Source of the DNA: Brachionus manjavacas
Taxonomy: Eukaryota; Rotifera; Eurotatoria; Ploima; Brachionidae
Direction: 5' to 3'
Assembly (NCBI GenBank): GCA_019054805.1
Contig: JAHQIY010000001.1
Location: forward strand, 5,656,501-5,720,500
Length of the DNA: 64,000 nucleotides
Within the stretch, counting starts at the first letter, position 1, and each line of letters begins with the position of its first letter. Under the pieces are notes generated by a model. The model was not told the DNA's origin and ran no database searches. It worked only from the letters and a program-made list of their open reading frames with translations. Both the position numbers and the translations under genes were made by a program. This document shows, in pieces, positions 22,658 through 36,200 of the stretch.

Positions 22658-25600
22658 TTATTTTCTCAAAATATTTATTAAAACATTTTTGCTGATTTCA
22701 ATTTTGGCCGTTTCTCTAATCCGCCTTTTGCCCTCAGCCTGTTGTTTCAAAAGCTTAAGCTTTCTTGTTTGATCGCCACCATAACATTTAGCAGTGACGT
22801 CTTTTCTCAGTGCTTTTATGTTCTCTCTTGCAAGTATCTTTCCTCCAATTTTAGCCTGAATAGCTATTTTGAACTGTTTTGGGGGTATTTCATCCTTAAG
22901 TTTTTCAACAAGCGCACGGCCAATAGCTCCAGCTCTTTTTCGGTGCACTATCTGAGTAAGCTCTTCGATTTCCACATCATTTAAGCAAACAATTAACTTG
23001 ACTAAATCAGATAATTCAAAAAATATTTCCTCATAATCAAAGCTGGCATAGCCCGAGGTCTCTTTTTTTAAACGATCAAAAAAATCCAAAACTATCTCGT
23101 TCAACGGCAGTTTGTACTTTAAAATAACCCTATTTCCACTTATTTCTTGACGTGACTCAAACATACCTCTTCTACTTAAGCACAATTGATTTACTTGTTT
23201 AAAACTTTCATCTGGACAAACAATGGTACCAATCACGATTGGCTCATGTGCCTCGTCAAAATTGTGAACTTCTGGCCACTTAAAAAAAATATCTCTAAAA
23301 TTAAATATAATTAAATTTAAAAAAACTTTTATTATTTATTCATTTTTTTCTTAAAATGTAAAAAAAATTATATAATATTGTTCTAGAACTATTGCCTATT
23401 TTTATCATGTTTTATCTTTAATATAATAATAATAATAATTTTCCCTTTTCTATAACAGTGGATAATGAGGAGGCGCTCATCTCCTTTTCTAGTACCTTTT
23501 TGAGCAACGGCTCCGATCTGACACAAAGGTTACTGCATCGAGTTGATCATCTACACCGCAATTATTACCTAGTCGAAAACGGACCCACTATTTTTGTGAT
23601 GAAAGGGGTTTAACTGTCATCCGTATTGCAGAGATATTATGAAAATTTTTTCGATATTTTTTTCAGACGGTTTTAAATCCTCGATCTTCTGCTTGCATGA
23701 CTGACACGCAAACCACATTTTATCAAACTATGTTTAATCTTTAATGAAATTTAATTTTAGAATAATAGACAATATAACATATCTACTGAAAGGTGGTCTA
23801 AATTGTTGAGTTTTATTAATTTCTAATATTAAGTGATTAATAAACATTGTATTATTCCAAAAGTGTATTTTACAGTGCTGATTCGTTTCTTAAATTATAA
23901 AATTTTGAAAACGACAAAAAATTTTATTTAATATTTTACTAGAACTATTGCTAAATTTCGTATTTTTTACAAAAAATTAGATTTTAAAATAACTTTAAAG
24001 ATAGCATTTTTTGGTTCCCGGCTTTAATTTAAAAAACATTTTCAATTTTTCTTTTATGCGTCAATTCTGGTATAATTTATAAATTTGATTAAATAAAATA
24101 ACCTCTCGTTAAGCAATGACTTTATTTTTTTAATTAAATAATCTGAAATTTACTATAAAATGATCAAAATTAATCTGTTACTTTTAACTATTCTTAAATA
24201 ATAATAGAATTTTTTTATTTAAATTGAATTCTCTAAAAACTTACCAGAGTTGGATTAACAATTGTTATCTCGGTAGTACCATGAAATTTAATTAATCTTT
24301 GATTGCTAAATTTTATTTTGTAGGGTACATTAGGAGACGTAATTATGACAGATTGACTGAACTCTTTTTCAAGACGTTCTTTGAAAACCTCCATATGCAG
24401 GAGGCCCAGAAAGCCTAGTCGGTAGCCTTGACCTAAGGCCGGCGAGCTATCTTCGGAAATCGATACGCTTGAGTCATTGATACACAATTTTTCGATTGAT
24501 CTGCGCAAAAGAGAAAAATTTTCCGTATCCTCGGGAAAAAAACCTGAAAAAACCTAGTTTATTTAGAAATATTATAAAATTAAATAGGTGAATTTTTTAC
24601 CATCGGTTTAGGCGATTTAAAACCAGGAAAAGGTTCAACTTTAGCCTTGTCTAAATAAAAAGTATCGCCTACTAAAGCTTCTTTTATGCTTCGGATATTA
24701 CATACCATGTATCCAACTTGGCCAGCGTGTAGCTTGTTGGTTGGCATGAAATCAGGTCTAGCTATTCCAACTTCCTGCACTTCATAAGTCTTGTTGTTAA
24801 AGTAAGACCTAACCTTGTCTCCCCGCTTTATTTCGCCATCCTTACAGGCTACATAGATAATTGCACCCCTTCTCAAATCGTAGAAAGAATCAAATACCAA
24901 TGCTTTAAAGGGTTTATTTTGATTAATAGAAGGACTAGAATTGAAAAATTTCAAAAAATTTCAAAAATAAAAATATAGAAAATTTTACGGCGGTATCTGT
25001 TTTAAAATAGCATCTAAAATATTTTCACAATTTAGACCTGTTTTGGCACTTATAAAAATAATGTCTTGCCTATTGAAGTCTAGTGTTTGGTTCATTTGTT
25101 CAACTGTTGACTCAATGTTGGCTGTTTTTAGATCTATTTTGTTTATAACTGGAATGATTTTGATTCCAGCTTCGAATGCAAGAAAAAAATTGGCGATGGT
25201 TTGAGCTTGAACACCTTGAGTGGCATCTACAACTAAAATGCACCCTTGGCATGCTTTTAAAGAGCGTGAAACCTCATATGTAAAGTCTATATGTCCTGGA
25301 GTATCTATTAAATTTAGTAGATATTCGTTCTTGTAAAACATTGATGCTGTTTGAGCTTTAACAGTGATTCCTCTTTTGCGTTCTACATCTAGTCTATCAA
25401 GGACTTGCTTATTATTAGTTTTATCATTTTTCTCAATTGTTCCTTAAGAAATTTAAAATTTTATTCTTGTTGACATGTAATTAAACTTCTGATAAAAAAT
25501 TTAATTAAATTTTCTGTGGCAATTCGTAAAAAAAAACTAATAAAATTGTACAAAACTTTTTTTGTTATAAATTATTTAAAATATTTTATGAACAATTTTA

Positions 25601-27075
25601 AAATTTTAGATTTTTAGATTTTTATGAAGATTTTAATATTTTTTTAAATTAATTTTTTTCTACGAAAATTCAATCAATAGCGGAATTAAAATAGATACTT
25701 TGCACAATGTTTCAATTGAACAATACAGAATTCTTTAAGAATCTAATTATTAATTATTAATACCAATGATTCAAAATGATTAAATTTTTCTCAGTTAGAA
25801 TGTTAGCTATTTAAAAGATTTATAATTAACAATTAATTGATAGTTGACTAGATTTTGTTAAGTTTTGAAAAAATTTTATTCCTTTAAATTTTTTCAAGAA
25901 TTTGAACAAATAGTCATTCTGATAAAAGTCATCAGATTTTTTGTTAAAAACGAAAAATTAGCCGTAAATTATAATTGGGTTTTTTTTTTGTTAATTAGTA
26001 ATAAATAGAAAAATAAGTAGAAAAAATTATATTTTATATTTAATGGTAAATAGGAATCTGTGTCTAATGCCAGAAAAATAAAAAACAAAATTGTTTTTTA
26101 CTTCTAAAATTTTATCTTTTGAATAACTCCTTAATTATTTTGTTTTCAATAAAAAAACAAACTAAAACTTTTTGATATTTTTTCCTTAGACTAAAGTGCT
26201 CGGAATGATCATTTTGTTTTTATTTTCCTAAATAAAGATTTTCATTTTTTTACTAAAATAAAGTTAATACAAATAAACTTTCGATTTAAAGATAACAAAA
26301 ACATGGATTGACAATGGACTTATTTTTAATTTATGAATACTTTATTCCCTCGCATAAAAAGTGTTCTTTTGTGTACTTTTGTGTCCTTTATGTTTACAAC
26401 GTCTTGAGCTTTGTCGTTTTTGGAATAAACAAGTGAGATAAAAAACGGGGTCCGGCGCGGAGCCCTGGTTTGAGAACCCGGACCCGATTAAAATAAGAAA
26501 GGAAATTTTTTAAAGTGGTTTTATTAGCACGTAATAATGTAAAGGCTTACATAAAAAAGAACACAAGAAGATAGAATATATTCCTCACCAAGAAAAGTAC
26601 GCAAAAGGACAAAAAAAAATCTTTTTTGCTTAAAAAAAAGAATTCATTGCAAAAATACACAACAGGACACAAAAGAACACTTAAAAGATAATAATCTCAT
26701 TGTCTATAGTTTAATAAAATATAAAAAGATAATGTATGGAAATCGATTTTTTATGTTAAGACTCTTTAATTCTATGACATTTTTAAATTTTTTTTTATCC
26801 TTGAATTATTTTTTATTTATTTAATATTTACATTAACTCAACTTATAAGCTATTCCTGCAAGATTTCAAAAATTGTATCTAAAGAAGCATTTTTTTTATT
26901 TACCTGTAATTTCAAGCAAACGGTCCGCTAAAGTAGACTTTCCATGGTCCACATGAGCAATAATACTAAAATTTCTGATTTTATCATAAGAAAAATGGCT
27001 CAAATCAAACACTTTTTCGCTTAAATTTCGACTAAATACTCTTAGGCAATCACTGTGTATTCTTAGCAAACGCAT
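22658..27075 (-). CDS. GUF1: Mitochondrial elongation factor 4 (GUF1/LepA), 5 exons
   Basis: GUF1 is a GTPase that binds mitochondrial ribosomes and helps translocation and fidelity under stress. Exons on the minus strand: 26904-27075, 24989-25442, 24601-24934, 24245-24553, 22658-23278; all junctions keep phase and give 629 residues, near the human length. Visible motifs: G1 [25 protein letters not shown] (switch I), G3 DTPGHIDF, G4 NKIDL, G5 SAKTG; then domain II, and the LepA-specific [15 protein letters not shown] and C-terminal [21 protein letters not shown]. The N-terminus ([17 protein letters not shown]) is basic and could be a mitochondrial presequence. Introns 2 and 3 are 54 and 47 bp; intron 1 is about 1.5 kb and holds a MITE. 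The start lies 157 bp beyond the CYFIP stop on the same strand. Confidence 0.95.
23440..23735 (-). repeat. tRNA-derived SINE, family A (in GUF1 intron 4)
   Basis: Minus-strand copy of the 44196-44497 element. It keeps the head (TGGTTTGCGTGTCAGTCATG, CAAGCAGAAGATCGAGG), a degenerate B box, and the whole body, including GATGATCAACTCGATGCAGT and GGAGATGAGCGCCTCCTCAT, ending in GGGAAAATTA and a run of ATT repeats. Confidence 0.85.
26359..26682. mobile_element. Short inverted-repeat element (MITE) in GUF1 intron 1
   Basis: The ends are inverted copies: left AAGTGTTCTTTTGTGTACTT, right (reverse complement) AAGTGTTCTTTTGTGTCCTG. The roughly 325-bp interior has no coding capacity but holds a GC-rich hairpin near 26447-26486 (CGGGGTCCGG ... 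CCGGACCCG), striking in this background. Superfamily not determined; no clear target duplication. Confidence 0.6.
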
Positions 27076-27231
27076 CTTTCATAAATTAATAAAATTTATA
27101 AACCTTATTTTATTTTAAATTCTAATTCACCTAACCAAAGGCGAGAGATTAATTCAATAATTTTAACTCTATACCAAACTATTTATTAAAAAAATTCATC
27201 TAAAAAAAATTAAAAAAAAAGCTTTAAAAAA

Positions 27232-30200
27232 TCAATTTATAATATTGTTATCAAAAGGTGGCTGAAAACATTTAATTTGTTGAATGTTGGTCATTTGAGC
27301 CGAATCAACTGGTTCGTTCAAATTTTGCTGACCCATGGTCGATGATTTAATGTATTTGTTCAGAATAGCGAATATTTCTTGGTTGAGCACTTGATGTTTA
27401 CGAATTCGGTTCATGAAACTTGGTAAAGGTATCTGATTGACTTTTTCAGATTGTCCATCAACTTGATTAACTTTAAACAAATGGTAACAATGATCGAAAG
27501 CCTCGAAGCGCTGCTGTTGTCCGAGAAGACTTATAATTGAGCATCCGGCCCAGATTAGGCCATCACCGAATAATTCTTCGACCAGATAGGAATTAGCTTG
27601 ACGCGGAAGACAATACACAAACTGCATAGCGCTCCAAAGGCGATGAAACTCGACATTTTCGTCTACATTCATGACACCGTTTGAAGGTGGTTGCTGGTTG
27701 AAATCGAACCAAATCGAGTCTTGTGACAAAAATGACTTGACCTTGGTCAAAACGAATTCGAATATGCTTAAACCACAGCACAATCTCTCCCTGGTGAGAA
27801 GCTCGCTTTCATGCACTAAATTAACTTGTTGCTCTGATCCAAGTTTCTCTATTATTTTAACTATTTGTAAAGAGGCGAATTTCTGCTCTAATTTCTTTAT
27901 CTTCATTTCAATATTTTCGTTTTCTTTGCAGAATGGCTTAGGTAGCCAATTTAAATATATTGAGGCATGTACCAAATCGATTACTTCATCACCAGTCTTA
28001 AGGTTTTAAATTTTAGAGTAAATATTTTTTATAATGCTTTTAAATTCTCAATTATTTATGATTAAATTGATTTTTTCACAAATTAAAAGTTTTAAGTGTA
28101 GACAAAATACTTATCAGTGTGAACTCGACATGTAAAAGGCAACAAAAAAATAGTAACTTAATATCACTCTTTATAAATTTCTCTTTTGACTTAAAATAAA
28201 TTATTTAAATCTAAAAATTTCGATATTTTTAGATTTACATGATTAAAAAAAGAAAAGTGAAAAGTTAATTACAATAGATGAATTTTGATGAATAAGGTTT
28301 ATGATTGTTTAAAAAAAGCGACAGATAAGAGAAGGAATCCTCAGGCCTTTGTTAAAAATTTTTGGTTCCTTATTCTTTTATTTTTTTGATATCACTATAA
28401 AAATAAGCTTAATCGTTGTCCCACTCTGTTTTTACTTGGTCATTTATCCTCTTGTTTTAGAATCTGTCATTACTTAATTCAATTTGTCTTTTTTAATGCG
28501 GCGAAGTTTGGATAAAAAAATTAAAGTTAACAAAATATTTTAAAAACTTAAGAATAAATTCATAATTTTGAAAATTTTTAGCATTAATTTACAAAAAAAA
28601 GTTTAATTATTAGTACTGTTTCTATCAATATTCGATCTATTCTCTAAAAAAAATTATCTATTTTAATGCTTTTGTTTTCGTTAAACAGATTTCGTTTAAA
28701 AATGTTTAGGAGTATTTTTTTAAATATATTTTTTAAAATATTTTTTTTGTCAATAATTGAAATAATTATTGGATTAAATCTAATAAAATATATTTTGCTT
28801 TAGTTTTTGTTCCGAACTTCACTGCCACTATTTGAATTGTCTATTTTTCTCATTTTTAATTTTAATATTTATTTTTATCTTTATTGAAGAATCTGAAGTA
28901 GTTTTAGCGCGGTTAAAATAAACAATTATTTTTAAATAAGAAGCATTTTTTAGAAATTTTAAAAAGATTGAAATAAATTCTAAAAATCATGTTTAAACTT
29001 TCCCCATTAATTCAGGTGGATTTAAGAATTTTTATCCTAAAAGATATTTTTACGAAAGTTATGGTTATCTCTTAAATAGTGGTCTTTTAAATCAACAAAA
29101 TTTCCTCAACAAAAAAAAAATAATTTTGGCTTTTAAAATTTTTAATATCATAATTTTACTAAAAATTTTGTAAATCTATTATTAATCGTGTAAAATTTGC
29201 TAAACACAGACAAATATATTAATCTAAATATTACATATATCTCAAATGTTTAATTTCACTGGGGCTTTATTATCCGGAATCCAATCTAAAAATTTATTAA
29301 TTATTTAAATTTGAATATATTTATTTCTTTTCTAATATGTATTCAATAGACACAATAAAACTTAATTATTTCTAATATTCTTGAATCTAAGAGCCGAACA
29401 AATGAATCATTATATCTATTTATTCTAATTTTTTTGGCATTTGAAATCTCCAAAAAATGTTCCTAAATTCAAGCAAATACTAGAAAATAATTTGACAGCT
29501 ATAAATAAGGAATATTTGATTCTATTAAAATATTTCTGAATAATCTAAAAATTAAAATTTTTTAGTTTGCTTTTAAATGGACTAAACAAAAAAATGAAAT
29601 TCATTCAATTTTGATCAATTCTAAATTTTTCTACTGTGTCTATAATCAGACACATGTAATTTTCTACTTTTTTCTTTTCCTTTTGCCAATAATCTTTGTT
29701 TTAATTTTATTTTATATTTCTCAAATACAATCCTCATTAAAGTAGGCAAATTCTTCACTCAAAAATAAACAAATTTGTTCAAAAACCAGACTTTGATGCC
29801 TAATATTAATTTTTTTTTATTTTAAATCTTAAGATGGAAATTTTTTTTTTCAACTGCTAAAATAAATCGATCTTTCTGTCAATCAATTTATTTTAGCTTT
29901 AGTTTATTTGTTTTTAATCTCTATCCTAGAAAAAACTTCACTATTGTCTTAATTTTTGTTTGAAATTTTTCTAATAAAATATTGTCCAAACTGAATTTAT
30001 TTTTCTTTAAAGTTTTAAAAAAATATTTAATCAAGACTTAAAAAAATTATTTAAAAATGTTCACAAAACGGTTCAAAAAAAGAAAAAAAAGTCTTTCTAA
30101 CATCTTACTCGATCATCGTTGCTAAATGAGCATTTAATCTTTAGAACGACTGAACTAGTTTAGACAAAAACTCATTGTTTTGACAAAACCTTGCTTAAAG

Positions 30201-33200
30201 TATAAACTTACGGGGGGAGATTTAAATAAGATAATGAAAAAATAATCTTTGCTTATCAAAATTGGCATGCACTTGATATATTTTAGAAACCATTTTGTAT
30301 TTATAATAAATAAAGATAGCTAGGCTTAAGTATAGAATGCTTTGAACAATGAAATGTTCGAAATTGGAGCCCAGCGAGCTACGCTACCAATCGAGCGAGC
30401 AGTACTTGGTGGTATGTCTGAGACTGTGCAACCTGATAGCCAAAAACGAGTGCTCAATTGACCAGTTAATAGATGTGAATGCGTCTGAGCCAAGCAATTT
30501 GTTTGTGCTTGACTCGCCGCAGCTTTTGTCCCACCTTAATTCCAGCGAATGTCACAAATACTCGCACAAAGAGTCGCACAAAATGGCGTTCTTTTTCACC
30601 GGCGTTCTCCTCTGTCTCACCATCCTAACCCTCAACTTTTTCACTCTCATTACCATTCTGAAGTCACGCCGCCTCCAATCCATCCAAAACATCCTCATAG
30701 CCAACCTAAGCATATCCGACTTTTTATCCGGTGTTTCGTTCATGTATCCATGTTTGCTCAATCTGCTAACCATATACGCCCTTGAGACTTACAACTCGTC
30801 ACTGTACAGTCTGGCCTGTATGATTCGCCAATACCATTACATGTGTCTGGCCGGCTATTCGCCCATGATCACCTCCATGCTAAGCTCCATGTTCACGCTG
30901 AGTCTTTTGGCGCTAGAAAAATACATGGCCGTAGTGCATCCGTATTTGTACGAGCGCATCATCGGCCAAAAAAAAGCCTACTGCTACATATGCCTAGTTC
31001 TCAGCTGGTTTATTTCAATTCTGGTCAGTTTACTGCCTCTGATGGGCTGGAATGAAATCAACGACAGCTCGTACTTTGTGCCGTGCATGTTCGAAAAAAT
31101 TTTCACCCTCAACTATATCCTTTTGTTCACTGGCATCTGTTGTATATGCGCTCTGAGCATGCTGTTCATTTACATCCGCATTTACTTTATAGCGCGCAAG
31201 CATTCGCGCCAAATTGCCAAGATACACTCGGTAGTGAACAATTACAGAGTGATGATGGCGAATAGACCAGCAAGTGAACAAGAAGAAAGAGAGTTTGTGA
31301 TGACCGCCAAGCTAAGCTGTTCAGAGTCCAACTTGAGCATTTTGGTTGGCAAAGAGATCGGTAGACGAAACTCGTCACCTGCCGTCTTGTCAACCAGCAA
31401 GCCCAGAGTGGAAGTAAAGCGAACACCAGTCAAAAATAGCAACAGCCTTAACATGAACATGAAAGCGATGAAGACCTTGCTTATCCTACTGCTCGGCTTC
31501 TACAGCTGCTGGCTGCCGCTTATCATTTACTTTTTGACATTTGCCTCAAAGACCTACGACAACTTGACAATTTATGTGCTTATGTTCATAGCTTGCTGCA
31601 ATGCGTGCATAGACCCGTTGGTGTATGCGTTTCGCAACAAGGATTTTTTAAAGGCGCTAATTGAGAATTTTGCCAAGTGGCCCAAAAAGGCGTCTTGGTC
31701 TAACCCAAAATAAATTAGAAATAAAACTTACCAAAGATTGCTCCAGTAGAAGAGAGAATACAATAGCGTTTCCGATTTGAGCAAATTCGTGAAATATGTT
31801 TGTTCTCAATTCACCGTATGATACCAAATTAGTCAAACTCTCGGAGTAAAATGTCATTATCGCTGCTGAACCGTACTCGTAACGCGGTACATTAATGTTC
31901 TTCTTGAGCTTTTTATACATTATCCGTACATAGTCGGCCAATTTTGTCTTAAGCTTGTTAAATAAATTTATAATTTAAATAAAAATTTCAATATTTTATT
32001 TATTTTGTGTTATTTTAAAGGAAATTTTCAAATATTGCTCAAAAGTTATCAACTCAAAGCCAAGAGACTTGATTTTAAATAAAAAAAAAAATTTAAAAAT
32101 TAAGCCTAAAAGTTGAAAATCATCACAAATTCAAAATTACGTATTTTTTTTTATTTCTAGAGGGTAATTTTATCATCGACCTTAGAATCTCCATTTAAAT
32201 TGTTCAAATTTAATAAACTTAATTAAATAAAATTTATTTATCTATTTAAAAAATTAAAGCTTTCTATCTTAGAGTAAAATTATTCTCAACATAAAAAATT
32301 AAAGTCAAAATTTTAAACTTGTGTCAAATAACAGGTCTGAAAATATTTGCAGTAAAGAGATTTAGGATTTGATTTTAAGTCTAGATGATGATCAATGAGT
32401 ATCGAAATTAAAAAATTTTCTATAGAAGAACAGGCAAATTTTTAACTTATTCGAAGAATATTCATCAATTTTTATTTTGAATTCCTTTTTTTTTTAATTT
32501 AACTATTTCCAATACTTTTATTAGAAATAAAATTAATATTAAATTAAAATTAAAATAATATAAGATTAATTTAAACTTTTGTTAATTTGTATGAAAAAAG
32601 TCGACCAAAAAATTCTTCAGAAGTCTTAAAATATTAATTATATTAAGCTAAAATTTAATTTCTTTATCAATTTTATTAGATAATTAAAAGTCTGAATAAC
32701 ACAGCATAAAAAGTGTGTTAAAAAGTTTTCTATGAATTTTTCTGAATTTACTAAAAATTACTAAAAAGGGTGTGTGGAACAGTGCTTAGGGTGTTTTTAA
32801 GTATAGGGTGTTTGTTAGATTTTAAAGATGTGCTGAAACGATTTTGCGTGTGCTGATTAGGTAGATCCGATTATAAAATCATTTTGTATAGTGTGTTGGT
32901 AAGATTAGGGAAAAGTCTTTTGACGCATAACAAAATACATTTTTGGCATGATAAAATAATTTTTTTTCACATAAAAAAATGATTTGAATAGCGTGAAATT
33001 TTATTTATCGCATATAAAATCGATAATCGTATAGAAAAATTAACTTAAACGCATAAAAAATCAAATATCACATAAAAAATATCAAATAGTAACTATTCTT
33101 TGATTTGAACTAATTGAGCTTTACGTGGACGACCACGAGGTCTCTTTTGCTGAAGATCAACTGGTTCAGGATCCTAACACGGCAAGTTTGTTTTTGATAT

Positions 33201-36200
33201 TTTGTTTTTGGATCCTCTGCTTGAGGAGAGCGATCAATTCTTTTTCTAGTGACTAGAACAGGTTCAGGGTCAGTCTCTGAATGGGTAGCTTTTTCAAGCT
33301 CAGGAATGTTTTCAAAGTTTTTTTGGTCCCTTTTTTTTGCCTGGTCGAGGTCAACAAAATTTAGTTGGTTTTTCATTATTCAATTTAAAACAAAAATCAC
33401 TTGCTTTGATCAAATGAGTGCAGATAGAATAAGCTATGATTTCGTATGATTTCATAAAAGTGTTAATTTTATAAAAAGACGAATTACCTTGAAAATATAC
33501 AATATGGTTAAAACAATTTATTTATTAATTTCATTTTTAATAAGAGTTTAAACGTATATTTTATCAACAAATTCAAGATCAAGATCTAAATGCTTTTGAA
33601 TAGCTTGATATACATAATTTGCATGTGTTTTCAAGCATTTATGAATCTTGTATCTAAATGGGTGAGATTGACCGAGCACAGTGTGACATTTGACAGAGAA
33701 GCAGTTCCTGTCACAGTCATATTGTGTTTAATTTCAAAGTCACACCATATGTCTGCGGTCTATTTTTTGAGACATTTCGATGATCATCGTACCTCAAGAA
33801 TGTCTCAAGATCAGTGTAGTTCACAAATTCTTTTAGTTTATTCCAGTCATTTTAATTAACTTCGAGGAATCATTTTTTATCTTAATGCTATAATGTTTTT
33901 ATAAATCTATTTTGATTTTTAATATGCGATATTAGAAAAAATTTTAGTTAATCGTGATTATTTTGATCACCAAAATATTAAGTGTACTCTTTGTGATCAA
34001 AATTTGATTACCAAAATTTTTTTTTAATAACATTAAATTTTTTTGTTGAAATCAAAAATTTTTTTCATTCTAGAAATTTCAAAATTTTAAAATAGTATGT
34101 ACGAATCACATCGAATCATTATAGAACTCGCCTAAGCACCGTTTTAAAGAAATGAAAGGGTGTAATAGAGATTAAATTCAAACTTAGACGAGTTCATGTG
34201 AAGGTTCAACAACCAAGCTCACGATAATCGTACAAAGTGTTATTCTCTCGTGTTATCTTGTATACAAAATTTTTACTTTCCAGGTACAACACAAGTTGAA
34301 TTTGAAAAACTATGTTCTATTTCAAGTTGTAATGATGATGACGAGAATGTTGTTTTGCACTATGAAGAAGGTGATTACAAAGAAGAATCTAGCGATGAAG
34401 ATGATGAACAAGACGTCGGTACTGATTCATTATTTGGTTCTTTAAAAGATAGTGGATCTGAAAAAGATCCGATTGAATCGCTTGATTTGGACGATAATGA
34501 GGATGAAAGTGAAAATTTTACCACAAAATCATTGACTGTCAAAGAAAATAATGAGATAATTTCAAATGATGATGAAACAAATGACGAGTTTGAGGAATGC
34601 TTTGAAGAAATTAGACAAAAAATTTCCGAGTTAGAGTAAAAAATCGTAAAAGAAAAGGCAGTTTTTTACAAAGAAATGGCTTTTGTCCCAGTTGAATCGT
34701 CCGAAGAAGCTAAATTAGCTGCAAAAAAAGCATTAAGGAATCTTTCAAATCCGATAGCATGTAGCATTTGTGAATTTATGAAAAATGAAAAGTGTGTTAA
34801 ATTGCACATGTCAAAAAAAAACACAAAGAATAATTTAGATTTTGTTTTATTTTATTCTAAAAATTGAGACTTAATTTTTTTTTTGAAAATTGGTAAATAT
34901 TTTATAAAATTTCCTGATCACCAAAAAAGATTTATTTTTATATTTTCATAAATTAGAGGCTTTTTTGATCACGAAAGATGTGATCATTGATCACTGATCA
35001 CATTCTGGACATGATACCTATGATCACATTTTTTGGTGAACACTTGATCACATTCTGAACATGACCCAATATTTTTATATTTTTAATTGGAAAGGCTTTT
35101 CAGAAATTTATTGTTGCTAAATTTCTATAGAAAATGGATAAGCGATTGTTTTTGACCAATAATGCGCAAAAAGTATTCCCAAATTATAAAAATTTTAGAT
35201 TTAAATAATTAATTTTTTTATACTTTCATAAATTATTGTCAAAAAAAGTTCGACTTACAAAATTCTTCAAAAACCTTTGAATATTAATTAATAAAATTTA
35301 AATTTTAAAAAATAATTAAAAATTCACGGTATAGATAAGTCTCATTAACCTCATTTTTGGCATGTATCCGAGAATACACAAAATATGTATCTGAGGATGC
35401 ATCAAAATGTATTCTCAGATACAAAAAAAAATTTGTAATTTTTTGATTCACAAAATGCATATTTTGTGTATCCTCCGATACATGCCAAAAATGAGGTTAA
35501 TGGGTCTCATCTATACCAAATTCACAATTTTTTTTTTCTAAATGTTATTAGCACATTATAAAAAGGCGTTGTGAAATTCAGTACAAATCAATCGAAAATA
35601 TATCCCTTAAAAATAAATGTATTTTTTTAATTTCATTTTTAAATCAATCAAATTATATCTTATTACCCCCTTTTTGTTTGACCACACCTTAATTCAATTT
35701 AGCCTTGAATTAAAAATTTCTTTAATTTTTTAAACTGATAATTGAAACTCAAGAAATTGACTTCTTTTTGGCTCTCGATTTTTTCTGCAAAAATTTTAAG
35801 GCTAAATTAATATTTGGTTTTTGTATTTAGAAAAAAATATTAAAAAAAAATCTCCAATTCAAAAAGGTTAAGAATTATGAATTTAAAATTTGTCACCCCG
35901 ATTACCCATTAAATAATAAATTATACCGGTTAACAATATCAAAATATAAAACTTACCGAATTTTGAATAAATTCAAACAATTCGCTAATAATCAATGCAA
36001 TGCCTTGATACCCAAGATATTTACTAATCATCTTAACATGTTGACCACCAACAAATTGAGAATACAATGAGTTAATAGTCTGAAAAGCAGCCTGCACGGG
36101 CTTTGAGCCGTACTGATCGGCGACCAAAAATTGAGGCGGCTCGTTTCGTTTGTACACTTGCTTTTTGTTCAATTTAAGCTTGGTTGGCACAAATCTCATG

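Larger units (their letters stand above)
31954..35956. other. CYFIP intron 2
   Basis: A 4-kb intron filled with mobile-element debris (see 32930-33380, 33955-35060, 35328-35517). The remainder is AT-rich with no recognisable signal. Confidence 0.5.

Noticed and set aside
23270-23300. Apparent frame clash between GUF1 exons 4 and 5 at the AG next to TTTTAG
   Set aside because: Using the AAG acceptor directly before TGG (23279-23280) restores phase 0 and gives the same spacing as other LepA proteins, so no frameshift is needed.
24541-24560. Splice acceptor TTTTTTCAG for GUF1 exon 4
   Set aside because: It gives the wrong phase; the upstream CTAG at 24554-24555 joins in phase and restores the family motif KPMVF(A/S)G.
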